Part shown: piece after piece, positions 56,382 to 64,000 of the stretch
How the letters are laid out: the number at the start of each line of letters is the position of its first letter
How positions within the stretch are numbered: position 1 is the stretch's first letter
NCBI RefSeq assembly: GCF_021502675.1
Contig: NZ_JAKFHA010000003.1
Location: 342,103 to 406,102 of the forward strand
Length of the DNA stretch: 64,000 nucleotides
Reading direction: 5' to 3'
Source of the DNA: Yinghuangia soli
GTDB taxonomy: Bacteria; Actinomycetota; Actinomycetes; Streptomycetales; Streptomycetaceae
Translations under genes and position numbers: made by a program
The notes under the pieces: model-generated
What the model saw: the letters and a program-made list of their open reading frames with translations, nothing else
The model's database searches: none
Told to the model about the DNA's origin: nothing

Positions 56382-57161
56382 TCAGGTGGTCTCCGCCGCG
56401 CACCAGTCCACTGCGGAGAGGCCGAACTCCGCCATCAGGCGCCGCATTCCGGGGAGGGCGGCCGGGTGGGCCCCGGCGAAAGCCAGCACGGACACCAGCG
56501 GCCCGTCCTCCAGTCCGTAGACGGTGACGCCCTCGCCCGCGTCGAAGGCGTACGACCCGGCCACCCGGCCCGGCTGCCCGCCGAACCCGACGCCCCGGTG
56601 GACCTGGCCCTGTACCGGGATCAACTCCGTCAGCCGCTGCATCGGCAGGGCGACGCCGTCCAGAGGAACGGTCGGCGTCGCCCGCACGTGCAACTGGTCG
56701 AAGACGCGCAACTGCCGGCCTTCGTGCGTCACCTGCTGAGCATGGAACCGGTGGATCCGGCGGATCTCGGCCAGCTCCATCGCCACCTCCGCACCGACCA
56801 GGCCGGACACCAACTCGACCTGCCGCCAGTCGTCTTCGTGCAGCATGAAGAGCGGCTCGGGGCCGTCGTGCGGCTCCATCGCCGGGAGCGGGTCGCACAG
56901 TGTGGGCATCGAGTACTTCACGTCGCGCGGGGCCACCTGCTCGACGCGGGCCAGCGTCAGGACCAGGCGCCCCTGGGCCACGTACTCGGCGGCCGTGGGC
57001 GGATCGGCCCGGACCACCTCCCAGTCCACGCCGCCCATCGCCAACTGCGTCGCCGTCTCGAAGGATTCCGGCAGGTGACCCGCGGGCACCGGGCTGCGCG
57101 CGAACTCCGCGCCGGTCGCGGCGTCCACGAACAGGACTTGGATGACTGCTTCGTCGGCCAT
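56382..57161 (-). CDS. hypothetical protein, 259 aa
   Basis: I do not recognise a family. Soluble, no signal peptide. The N-terminal 50 residues (VIQVLFVDAATGAEFARSPV) and the middle (TLARVEQVAPRDVKYSMPTL) look like alternating strands and helices. FDAGEGVTVYGLEDGPLVSVL suggests a beta sandwich. ATG 57161. It lies 71 bases downstream of metX on the same strand, so it may be read through from the metY-metX operon, but nothing ties it to methionine. Confidence 0.55.
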   Translation of the reverse strand: MADEAVIQVLFVDAATGAEFARSPVPAGHLPESFETATQLAMGGVDWEVVRADPPTAAEYVAQGRLVLTLARVEQVAPRDVKYSMPTLCDPLPAMEPHDGPEPLFMLHEDDWRQVELVSGLVGAEVAMELAEIRRIHRFHAQQVTHEGRQLRVFDQLHVRATPTVPLDGVALPMQRLTELIPVQGQVHRGVGFGGQPGRVAGSYAFDAGEGVTVYGLEDGPLVSVLAFAGAHPAALPGMRRLMAEFGLSAVDWCAAETT

Positions 57162-57232
57162 CCGCGTACGGTATCCGGCGTTCACGGGCCGCCGCAGGAG
57201 TCGCCCCCCTCGGCCGCCGCGGCCCCTCGGGG

Positions 57233-58360
57233 TCAGAAGGCTCCCCACGGAGTCGAAGGGCGGGTGTGGACGGCAGCCGGTGTGCGGGTCAGGGCGGCGG
57301 CCACCAGCGGGGCGACCTGGTCGAGTTCGATCAGGAAGCCGTCATGCCCGTAGGGCGAGTCGATCCAGGCCAGGTCGCGGGCGGTCGGGATGGCCTCGGC
57401 CAGGGCGCGCTGCTGGGCGGGCGGGTAGAGGCGGTCGGTGCCGACCGCGGCGACGGTGGTGGGGGCGGTGATCCGCGACAGCGCCGCGGCGATGCCGCCG
57501 CGGCCGCGGCCCACGTCGTGGCTGTTCATGGCCTCGGTGAGGACCACGTAGCTGCCCGCGTCGAAGCGGGCCACCAGCTTCGCGGAGTGGTGGTCCAGGT
57601 ACGACTCGACCGCGTACCGCCCGTGCGGGCCCTCGCCCGGTTGGCGTTCCCGGCCGAAGCGGGCCTGGAGTTCGGCCTCGCTGCGGTAGGTGATGTGCGC
57701 GATGCGCCGGGCCACGCCGAGGCCGCGCCACGGGCCGGACTCCGGCGGCAGGTGGTGGTAGTCGCCGCCGTGCCAGCCCGGGTCGGCGCGGATGGCGTGG
57801 GTCTGGGCCGCGCACCAGGCGATCTGGTCCGCGGTGGCCGCGGCTCCGCAGGCGGCCAGGAAGAGCGCCCCCACGCGGTCAGGGTGGGTGACGGCCCATT
57901 CGAGGGCCCGCATGCCGCCCATCGAGCCGCCGACGACCGCCGCCCACCGGTCGATGCCGAGCGCGTCCGCGGCGGCGGCCTCGGCCGCCACCTGGTCGCG
58001 GATGGTGAGCCGCGGGAAGCGGCTGCCCCAGGCCCGCCCGTCGGGTGCGAGGGACGCCGGGCCGGTGGTGCCGCGGCAGCCCCCGAGCACGTTGGGGGCC
58101 ATGACGAACCACCGGTCGGTGTCCAGCGCCCGCCCGGGCCCGACGAGTCCGTCCCACCAGCCGGGGCTGGGGAACCCCGGGCCGGCGGGTCCGGCGACGT
58201 GGCTGTCGCCGGTGAGCGCGTGCAGGACGAGCACGGCGTTCGACCGGTCCGGGGCGAGCGTCCCCCAGGTCTCGTAGCCGATCCGGACATCGGGCAGCAC
58301 GCCGCCGGACTCGAGGTGCAGGGGACGGTCGAGGGCCAAGGTGCGCAGGCCGGACGGCAT
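57233..58360 (-). CDS. metX: homoserine O-acetyltransferase
   Basis: Acetylates L-homoserine with acetyl-CoA, giving the substrate for MetY. 375 aa alpha/beta hydrolase fold with the family motifs [10 protein letters not shown] (oxyanion region), nucleophile elbow GGSMGGM (Ser146), [12 protein letters not shown] and the catalytic His in [10 protein letters not shown]; Asp in GTDRLYPP completes the triad. ATG 58360, 17 bases after the metY stop, so the two form one operon in the order metY-metX. Confidence 0.92.
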   Translation of the reverse strand: MPSGLRTLALDRPLHLESGGVLPDVRIGYETWGTLAPDRSNAVLVLHALTGDSHVAGPAGPGFPSPGWWDGLVGPGRALDTDRWFVMAPNVLGGCRGTTGPASLAPDGRAWGSRFPRLTIRDQVAAEAAAADALGIDRWAAVVGGSMGGMRALEWAVTHPDRVGALFLAACGAAATADQIAWCAAQTHAIRADPGWHGGDYHHLPPESGPWRGLGVARRIAHITYRSEAELQARFGRERQPGEGPHGRYAVESYLDHHSAKLVARFDAGSYVVLTEAMNSHDVGRGRGGIAAALSRITAPTTVAAVGTDRLYPPAQQRALAEAIPTARDLAWIDSPYGHDGFLIELDQVAPLVAAALTRTPAAVHTRPSTPWGAF

Positions 58361-58377
58361 GCCGCTGCTCCGACCGG

Positions 58378-59820
58378 TCAGGCCGTCGGCACGGCGGCCG
58401 GCGGCGCGGGCGGGGCGGCGGCGTCCGCGCCGGGTTCCGCCGAGGCGCGGAATCCGGCCTCCAGGTCGGCGGTCAGGTCGGCGAGCCCTTCGATGCCGAC
58501 CGCGAGCCGGACCAGTCCGGGCGTCACCCCGGTGGCGAGCCGCTCCTCCGGGGTGAGCTGGGCGTGCGTGGTGCTGGCCGGGTGGATCACCAGGCTGCGC
58601 ACGTCGCCGATGTTGGCGAGGTGGCTGAAGAGCGTGAGCGCGTCCACGAAGCGCCGCCCGGCCGCGACTCCCCCGGCGAGTTCGAACGCCACGATGGCGC
58701 CGGCGCCGCGCGGCAGGTACCGCTGCCCTGCCTCGTACCAGCGGCTGTTCGGGAGTCCCGCGTAGTGCACGTGCTCGACCTCGGGGCGGCCGGACAGCCA
58801 GTCGGCGATCGCCGCGGCGTTGGCCACGTGCCGCTCCACGCGCAGCGAGAGCGTCTCCAGGCCCTGCAGGATGAGGAAGCTGGTGAGCGGCGCGATGGAC
58901 GCCCCCACGTCGCGCAGCAGTTGCACGCGGAGCTTCGCGGCATAGGCGCCCGAGCCCAGGTCCGGCCAGTAGCGCAGCCCGTTGTAGCTCGCGTCCGGGG
59001 TGACGAAGCCGGGGAAGCGCTCGGCGTGCGCGCCGAAGTCGAACGTCCCGGCGTCGACCACGATGCCGCCGATGGCCGTGCCGTGGCCGCCGAGGTACTT
59101 GGTCGCGGAGTGCACGACGACGTCCGCGCCGTGCTCGATGGGGCGCAGCAGGTACGGCGTGGGCACGGTGTTGTCGACCACCAGCGGGACCCCGGCCGCA
59201 TGCGCGACCCCGGCGACCGCCTCGATGTCCAGGACGTTCCCGCGCGGGTTGCCGAGGGTCTCCGCGAACAGCAGTTTCGTCTCGGGGCGGATCGCGGCCT
59301 GCCACGCGGCCGGGTCGTCGGGGTCCTCGACGAACGTCACGTCGATGCCGAGCTTGGGCAGCGTCCAGTGGAAGAGGTTGTACGTACCGCCGTACAGCGA
59401 CGCGCTGGACACGATGTGGTCGCCCGCGCCCGCGAGGTTGAGCACCGCGAGCGTCGTGGCGGCCTGGCCGGATGCGGTGGCCACGGCCGCGACGCCGCCT
59501 TCGAGTGCCGCGACGCGCTGTTCGAGCGCGTCCGTGGTCGGGTTGTGGATGCGGGTGTAGATGTGGCCGGCCTGGGACAGGTCGAACAGCCCTGCGGCGT
59601 GGTCGGTGTCACGGAAGACGAACGAGGTCGTCTGGTAGATCGGGACGGCCCGTGCGCCGGTGGCCGGATCGGGTGCGGTGCCCGCGTGGATCTGGCGGGT
59701 CTCGAAGGACCACGTCGACGGATCGAGCGGCTCGGGCGCCGCCGCAAGGCCGTCGGCGGCATCGGCAGCCGTGTCGAGGGCAGTGCCGGGGGCGGCGTCG
59801 AGGGTGGTGTCGACAGTCAT
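58378..59820 (-). CDS. metY: O-acetylhomoserine sulfhydrylase
   Basis: PLP enzyme that makes homocysteine from O-acetylhomoserine and sulfide. 480 aa: an extra 36-residue Ala/Asp-rich N-terminus, then [20 protein letters not shown] (39-58), YTRIHNPT (88-95), [16 protein letters not shown] and the PLP lysine Lys241 ([11 protein letters not shown]). ATG 59820 has CAGGAG six bases upstream. First gene of metY-metX. It diverges from a second, oxygenase-fused sulfhydrylase at 60268; the two PLP domains share most motifs, so they are paralogues. Confidence 0.93.
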   Translation of the reverse strand: MTVDTTLDAAPGTALDTAADAADGLAAAPEPLDPSTWSFETRQIHAGTAPDPATGARAVPIYQTTSFVFRDTDHAAGLFDLSQAGHIYTRIHNPTTDALEQRVAALEGGVAAVATASGQAATTLAVLNLAGAGDHIVSSASLYGGTYNLFHWTLPKLGIDVTFVEDPDDPAAWQAAIRPETKLLFAETLGNPRGNVLDIEAVAGVAHAAGVPLVVDNTVPTPYLLRPIEHGADVVVHSATKYLGGHGTAIGGIVVDAGTFDFGAHAERFPGFVTPDASYNGLRYWPDLGSGAYAAKLRVQLLRDVGASIAPLTSFLILQGLETLSLRVERHVANAAAIADWLSGRPEVEHVHYAGLPNSRWYEAGQRYLPRGAGAIVAFELAGGVAAGRRFVDALTLFSHLANIGDVRSLVIHPASTTHAQLTPEERLATGVTPGLVRLAVGIEGLADLTADLEAGFRASAEPGADAAAPPAPPAAVPTA

Positions 59821-60267
59821 GCGCATCTCCTGCGGGGTCGCGGCGGCAGGCCGTGATGGTAGGCAGCAACTCACCAGGTCACCAAGGCTTTTGCGGCCTT
59901 CCGGGCGATCCGGCAACGACTCGTTCGCGCCGCGTTCACAAGTGGACGGACCGGCTGCGGGCGTGCTTTCATCGCCGCCATGGCCCCGCAGCAGATCATG
60001 TCCGCGCTCCTCGACCCGTTCTGGGCCGGGCGCCGCGCCGACCACTTCGACCAGATCTGTCGCTGACGCGCGCCCGGCGGCCCGGCACAGCCCGGAAGAC
60101 CGCCGCTTCGCCCGCCCTCCGCTCCGCCGAGCCCCCCGACGCACCCCGTACGCCCCGTCCCGTCGCGCCCTTCGCCCGTGCGCCGTACGGCAGTTGCCGC
60201 ACCGCGCCGCACGCGGCTGCCGAACCGCGCACCGATCGGCCGTACCGGGCATTTCCGAGGACCACGC
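59821..60267. promoter_or_regulatory. 447-base divergent control region between metY and the oxygenase-sulfhydrylase gene
   Basis: Must hold both promoters. On the plus strand a 28-codon frame (59980-60066) ends in ...GRRADHFDQICR, similar to the short Cys-containing leader peptides (ending ICR or CR) found before sulfur genes in streptomycetes, about 200 bases before the main start. On the minus strand a short frame with Cys codons ends at 59871. No SAM riboswitch consensus is visible. Attenuation by cysteine availability is a hypothesis. Confidence 0.4.
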
Positions 60268-62727
60268 ATGTCAGCGACCACAGTGCCACCTGCCTCCGCC
60301 TCTCCCGACTCCGTCTCCCCCGCATCGACCGCCCCCGGCTCGGACCGGGCCTCCGGCTCCCCCGCGCTCCCGGTGATCGACATTTCCCGGTTCCGCGGCA
60401 CCCCCGGCGAGCGCGCCGCGCTGCTGGCCGAACTCCGGCACGCGGCACGCGAGATCGGCTTCTTCTACGTCGTCGGCCACGGCGTCGACCCCGGACTACG
60501 GGCGCAGGCCCTCGCGGTCGCGCGACGCTTCTTCGCGCTGCCCGAGGAGCAGCGCCTGGAGATCGAGAACGTCCGGTCTCCGCAGTTCCGCGGCTACACT
60601 CGCACCGGCACCGAGTACACCGCCGGCGGCCCCGACTGGCGCGAGCAACTGGACATCGGCCCGGAGCGGCAGGCGCTGCGCATCGAGCCCGGCGACCCGG
60701 CGTACCTGCGCCTCGTCGGCCCGAACCAATGGCCCTCCGCACTACCGGAGTTGAAGGACGTCGTGCTGCGCTGGCAGGCCGAGGCGCTGCGGGTGAGCCG
60801 TGAGGTGCTCCGCGCGCTGGCCGCCGCCCTCGGCCAGGACTCCGGCTACTTCGACGAGTGGTTCGACGACGAGGCGGCGGTCCACGTCAAGGTCGTGCAC
60901 TATCCGGGCCGTCCCGCCGCCGACGTCGAGCAGGGCGTGGGCGCGCACAAGGACTACGGGTATCTGGCGCTGCTCCAGCAGGACGAGGTCGGCGGGCTCC
61001 AGGTCCAGGCACGCGACGGTTCGTGGATCGACGCGGCACCGCTGCCCGACTCGTTCGTCTTCAACATCGGCGAGATGCTGGAGATCGCCACCGGCGGCTA
61101 TCTGCGGGCCACGCAGCACCGGGTGGTGGCCCCGCCGCCGGGCGTGGACCGCTATTCCCTGCCGTTCTTCCTGGGCCCGCGGCTGGACGCGGTGGTCGAG
61201 CCGCTGACCCTGCCCGCGGAGCTGGCCGCGGTCGCGGACGGCGTCACCGAGGATCCCGGCAATCCGCTCGAACCCGCGTTCGGCGAGAACGCCCTGCTGG
61301 GCTGGCTGCGTTCGCACCCGCGCGTGGTCGACCGCTGGTGGCGCGACCTCGCGGAGGGCGGGGCAGTGCGCAGCGGCCCGGCGTTCGACACGCTGCAGGT
61401 CCACGCGGGCGCCCGTCCCGATCCGGTGACGGGTGCGCGGGCCGTGCCGGTGTACCTGACGACGAGCTACGTGTTCCGCGACACCGGGCACGCCGCCGAC
61501 GCGTTCGCGCTCACCGACCTCGACACGCACGCGTACACCCGCCTGTCCAACCCGACGACCGCGGCGGCCGAGGAGCGGATCGCCGCGCTGGAAGGCGGCA
61601 CCGCGGCGGTCGCGGTGGGCAGCGGCCAGGCGGCCACCACGCTTGCGCTGCTCAATCTGGTGCGGGCCGGCGGCCACATCGCCGCGGCGGCGTCGCTGTA
61701 CGGCGGCACCCGCACGTTGCTCGAACACACCTTCGCCGACCTGGGCATCGACGTGACGTTCGTCGACGACCCCGACGACATCGGCGCGTGGCGGCGCGCG
61801 GTCCGCCCCGAGACGCGGGCGCTGTTCGCGGAGAGCATCGGCAACCCGCGCGGGAATGTGCTCGACATCGCTGCGGTCGCCGGCGTCGCGCATGCGGCCG
61901 GGGTGCCGCTGGTGGTCGACAACACGGTCCTCACGCCGTACCTCCTGCGCCCGCTGGAGCACGGTGCGGACATCGTGGTGCACTCGACCACGAAGTTCCT
62001 GGGCGGGCACGGCACGGCGATCGGGGGCGTGGTGGTCGACGGCGGCCGCTTCGACTTCGGGGCGCGCCCGGAGCGCTGGCCCGGGCTGGTGGCGCCGGAT
62101 CCGACGTACCACGGGCTGTCGTTCTGGGACCGGTTCGGCGCCGACCGGGTGGCGTACGCGCTGCGCCTGCGCGTACGCCTGCTGCGCGACCTCGGCCCAG
62201 CCGTCTCGCCGCTCAACAGCTTCCTTCTCCTCCAGGGCCTGGAGACGCTGTCCCTGCGCGTCGCCCGGCACACCGCGAACGCCGAGCAGGTGGCGGCCTG
62301 GCTCGCCGGGCAGCCCGGCGTGCTGCGCGTCGACCATCCGAGCCTGCCGTCCAGCCCGTGGCACGAGGCCGCCCGGCGGTACCTGCCGCGCGGTGCGGGT
62401 GCGGTGCTCGCGGTCGACCTCGCGGGCGGGCTCGACGCGGGCCGCCGGTTCGTCGAAGGGCTGCGGCTGTTCAGCCACTTGGCGAACATCGGGGACGCGC
62501 GCAGCCTGGCGATCCATCCGGCGTCCACCACGCATGCGCAGCTCGACGCGGCGCAGCAGGCGGCCGCGGGCGTGTCGCCCGGTCTGGTCCGGCTGTCGGT
62601 GGGCCTGGAGGGCGTCGGCGACCTGATCGCGGACCTGCGGCGCGGCCTCGCCGCGACTCTCGACTCCGCACCCGTCGCGGGCGATGCTGATGCGGCTCTG
62701 GACCCGACCGCGGAGGCGCGCTCATGA
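60268..62727 (+). CDS. fusion of IPNS-like 2-oxoglutarate/Fe(II) oxygenase and O-acetylhomoserine sulfhydrylase
   Basis: One uninterrupted 819-residue chain. Residues 33-345 are an isopenicillin-N-synthase-family oxygenase: DIOX_N part (LPVIDISRFRG...GFFYVVGHGV, 34-73), iron ligands His227, Asp229 (AHKDYG) and His284 (TQHRV), and the 2-oxoglutarate anchor Arg295-x-Ser297 (DRYSLPFF). After a short linker, residues 373-800 are a full MetY-type PLP enzyme: FDTLQVHAG, YTRLSNPT, SGQAAT, VDNTVLTPYL, Lys576 (HSTTKFLGGHG). All visible catalytic residues of both halves are present. ATG 60268 has GAGGA seven bases upstream. The stop overlaps the hydrolase start (ATGA). The oxygenase probably oxidises an organosulfur or thiol compound whose sulfur is then fixed by the second domain. 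Confidence 0.9.
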   Translation: MSATTVPPASASPDSVSPASTAPGSDRASGSPALPVIDISRFRGTPGERAALLAELRHAAREIGFFYVVGHGVDPGLRAQALAVARRFFALPEEQRLEIENVRSPQFRGYTRTGTEYTAGGPDWREQLDIGPERQALRIEPGDPAYLRLVGPNQWPSALPELKDVVLRWQAEALRVSREVLRALAAALGQDSGYFDEWFDDEAAVHVKVVHYPGRPAADVEQGVGAHKDYGYLALLQQDEVGGLQVQARDGSWIDAAPLPDSFVFNIGEMLEIATGGYLRATQHRVVAPPPGVDRYSLPFFLGPRLDAVVEPLTLPAELAAVADGVTEDPGNPLEPAFGENALLGWLRSHPRVVDRWWRDLAEGGAVRSGPAFDTLQVHAGARPDPVTGARAVPVYLTTSYVFRDTGHAADAFALTDLDTHAYTRLSNPTTAAAEERIAALEGGTAAVAVGSGQAATTLALLNLVRAGGHIAAAASLYGGTRTLLEHTFADLGIDVTFVDDPDDIGAWRRAVRPETRALFAESIGNPRGNVLDIAAVAGVAHAAGVPLVVDNTVLTPYLLRPLEHGADIVVHSTTKFLGGHGTAIGGVVVDGGRFDFGARPERWPGLVAPDPTYHGLSFWDRFGADRVAYALRLRVRLLRDLGPAVSPLNSFLLLQGLETLSLRVARHTANAEQVAAWLAGQPGVLRVDHPSLPSSPWHEAARRYLPRGAGAVLAVDLAGGLDAGRRFVEGLRLFSHLANIGDARSLAIHPASTTHAQLDAAQQAAAGVSPGLVRLSVGLEGVGDLIADLRRGLAATLDSAPVAGDADAALDPTAEARS

Positions 62728-63647
62728 CGATCCATCACCTCACTGCCCGGGAGATCAAGCTGCGCGGCGCCCGCGGAGAGTTCCACCTGCGGGTCTGGCC
62801 GGCGGCCGCGGCCACCGGCGCCGCGGAGGCGGCGAGCGGCGCCGATGCGTCCGGCAGCCCGCAGACCGCACCTGCGGGGGTCGTGCTCTTCCTCCACGGA
62901 CTGGGCGAACACGGGGGCCTGTACGGCCCGTTGGCCGAGCGGCTGGCCGCGGACGGGGTCGAGCTGTGGGCGCCCGACCACATCGGGCACGGTCTGAGCG
63001 ACGGTACGCGCGTCCTGGTGGAGAGCCTGGACGCGCTGGCCGACGACGCCGAGCTGATCCTCGCCCGCATCGCGGAGGAGCGTCCCGGCGTGCCGCTGGT
63101 GCTCGCGGGCCATTCGCTCGGTGCCGCGATCAGCCTGCTGCTGGCCGGCGAACGCCCGTCCGCCGCACATGCGAAGGCCTTGGTGCTGGCCGGCGCGAGC
63201 ATCGGGCTCTCCGCCGACGGAAACCCGGAGGCGGACCGGGCGGGCGGCCTGCGCAAGCTCCTCGAAGAGCTCGGGATCGACCCGTTGGACCTGCGCAAGG
63301 ACCCGTCCGAGCTGTGCGGCAACTCCGCGTACGCGGACCAGGTCCGCAACGATCCCCTGGTCTGGGACGGCGGTCTGCGCCTGGAGACCCTGGACGCCCT
63401 GGAGGAGGGCGGCCGCCGCATCGCCGGGATCGTCGGCGCCGGGCGCCCGACCGTCCCGATCCTGTTCCTGCACGGCGGCGCCGACGACCTGGCGCCGGCC
63501 GCCGCGGTCGAGGCCACCGCCGCGCGCCTGCCGAACGCACGGGCCCGGGTCTTCCCCGAGGACCGGCACAACGTGCTCGCCGAGACCGACCAGGCGGACG
63601 TGTACGACGAGTTCGCCGCGTTCGTGCGGGCCGCCGTCACCGCGTAG
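62724..63647 (+). CDS. alpha/beta hydrolase (monoacylglycerol lipase/lysophospholipase-like)
   Basis: 307 aa: oxyanion HGLGEHGG (58-65 region), DHIGHGLSDG, nucleophile elbow AGHSLGAAI (Ser near 132), acid in HGGADDLAP and His in EDRHNVLAE, the Hydrolase_4 pattern. No signal peptide. Its ATG overlaps the stop of the oxygenase-sulfhydrylase fusion (ATGA), so it is made with that enzyme and probably acts on the same pathway, perhaps hydrolysing an ester or thioester of the imported substrate. Confidence 0.87.
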   Translation: MTIHHLTAREIKLRGARGEFHLRVWPAAAATGAAEAASGADASGSPQTAPAGVVLFLHGLGEHGGLYGPLAERLAADGVELWAPDHIGHGLSDGTRVLVESLDALADDAELILARIAEERPGVPLVLAGHSLGAAISLLLAGERPSAAHAKALVLAGASIGLSADGNPEADRAGGLRKLLEELGIDPLDLRKDPSELCGNSAYADQVRNDPLVWDGGLRLETLDALEEGGRRIAGIVGAGRPTVPILFLHGGADDLAPAAAVEATAARLPNARARVFPEDRHNVLAETDQADVYDEFAAFVRAAVTA

Positions 63648-63690
63648 CGGCCCCGCGGCCGCCGCCGCGAACCACCAGTCCGTCTTCCCC

Positions 63691-63726
63691 TTCCCTTCGT
63701 TCCCTTCGTTCCCTTCGTTCCCGGCG
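63691..63726 (+). repeat. 9-bp tandem repeats between the hydrolase and the binding protein gene
   Basis: TTCCCTTCG occurs three times in tandem, then once as TTCCCGGCG. It is pyrimidine-rich on the plus strand, 55-90 bases before the next start. Confidence 0.9.
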
Positions 63727-63780
63727 TTCCCGCCACGACTTCACCGGCCACGTGCCGCCCTGCAAGGAGATCACTTCACC

Positions 63781-64000
63781 ATGCGCAGATCCCTTTTCCG
63801 CCTCGCGACCGCCCTCGTGCTGACCGGTGCCGCCGGCTTCGGCGCGGTCGCGTGCGGTACGGGCGAGTCGCCGTCGGGCAACGACGGGAACACCTCGACG
63901 GGCGCCGCCGGCCCGTCCGGAAGCCCGTCCACCGCACCGGACTCCGCACTCGACCCGAACGCCACGGTCAACGTGCGCCTGGTGCTCGAACCGACCAGCC
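63781..64000 (+). CDS. ABC transporter substrate-binding lipoprotein, 5' part only
   Basis: The first 73 residues: signal peptide with lipobox FGAVAC (Cys near 25), then a Ser/Gly/Asn linker and the start of the mature domain, NATVNVRLVLEPTS. The latter resembles the opening strand of family-5 (peptide/nickel-type) solute-binding proteins. ATG 63781 has AAGGAG. The gene runs off the window. It is probably the first gene of an importer serving the oxygenase-sulfhydrylase pathway. Confidence 0.75.
   Translation, partial: MRRSLFRLATALVLTGAAGFGAVACGTGESPSGNDGNTSTGAAGPSGSPSTAPDSALDPNATVNVRLVLEPTS

Noticed and set aside
59871-59936. Minus-strand short frame with Cys codon upstream of metY as a second leader peptide
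   Set aside because: No ribosome site, no ICR-type ending, and only one Cys in the part following its best start; too weak to list as a gene.
59821-60267. SAM-IV or other SAM riboswitch before metY or the fusion gene
   Set aside because: A CCGGCAAC string is present near 59911, but the remaining conserved blocks (CCCTCC, GGGGTGCCCCGGGTGA and the closing stem) are absent on both strands.
61370-61400. Oxygenase-sulfhydrylase fusion as an assembly artefact from a lost stop codon
   Set aside because: The linker has no remnant start codon or ribosome site for a separate sulfhydrylase, and both domain edges are clean. Resequencing is still the decisive test.

Overview
The window is about 73% GC chromosomal DNA with GTG and TTG starts. 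It carries actinobacterial signature genes: a DUF3040 protein, a long-form ArgG, a SigB-type sigma factor with an RsbW-like kinase and a PP2C phosphatase, a HutC/DasR-like GntR regulator, and an actinobacterial wall-polymer cluster. This suggests a Streptomycetales-like chromosome (Streptomyces, Kitasatospora or relatives); the genus cannot be fixed from sequence alone. I see no rRNA, tRNA, CRISPR array, prophage or full-length transposase.

Layout. 1-5 kb: a truncated MFS exporter divergent from a double Lrp/AsnC regulator, a DUF2975/XRE pair with its operators, and a Mug DNA glycosylase. 5-8.3 kb: a membrane fatty-acid desaturase, a polytopic membrane protein and a patatin in tandem. 8.4-20.4 kb: mixed accessory and housekeeping genes, namely a repeat-containing secreted protein, an SDR, a ROK/GntR regulator pair, a GNAT, AlkD-like and MmcQ proteins, an ABC-F ATPase, a secreted lipase, an ADP-ribosylglycohydrolase and a lipoprotein. 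21.2-31.3 kb: a one-strand wall teichoic acid or polyol-phosphate polymer cluster (cytidylyltransferase/reductase fusion, two paralogous GT2 enzymes, LCP transferase, TagC-like lipoprotein, CDP-polyol phosphotransferase). It ends at a 160-bp fold-back MITE. 32-33.7 kb: a LysR/MFS divergent pair.

33.7-46.3 kb is a general-stress island: catalase KatE, hemerythrin, pyruvate-oxidase-like enzyme, a glutamate-cysteine ligase homologue interrupted by an in-frame TAG, DUF3040 protein, SigB-type sigma factor, anti-sigma kinase, an ANTAR-GAF-PAS-PP2C phosphatase, a small membrane protein and a CDF metal exporter. At least seven of its transcription units carry GNNT-N15-GGGTAG-like promoters with identical spacing, so the sigma factor in the middle probably drives the island, itself included.

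46.3-57.2 kb: peptidase, ThrE-type exporter, argG with an ARG-box-like site and a strong terminator, a GNAT, an orphan ATP-synthase b-subunit homologue, an autoregulated MarR, a lipoprotein, beta-carbonic anhydrase, and a LysR/EamA pair. 57.2-64 kb is a sulfur and methionine region. metY and metX read left. Divergently there is an unusual 819-residue protein fusing an isopenicillin-N-synthase-like 2-oxoglutarate/Fe(II) oxygenase to a complete O-acetylhomoserine sulfhydrylase. It is translationally coupled to an alpha/beta hydrolase and followed by the start of an ABC substrate-binding lipoprotein. I regard this as the most likely undescribed system in the window: uptake, then hydrolysis or oxidation of an organosulfur compound, with direct hand-over of the released thiol or sulfide to homocysteine synthesis.
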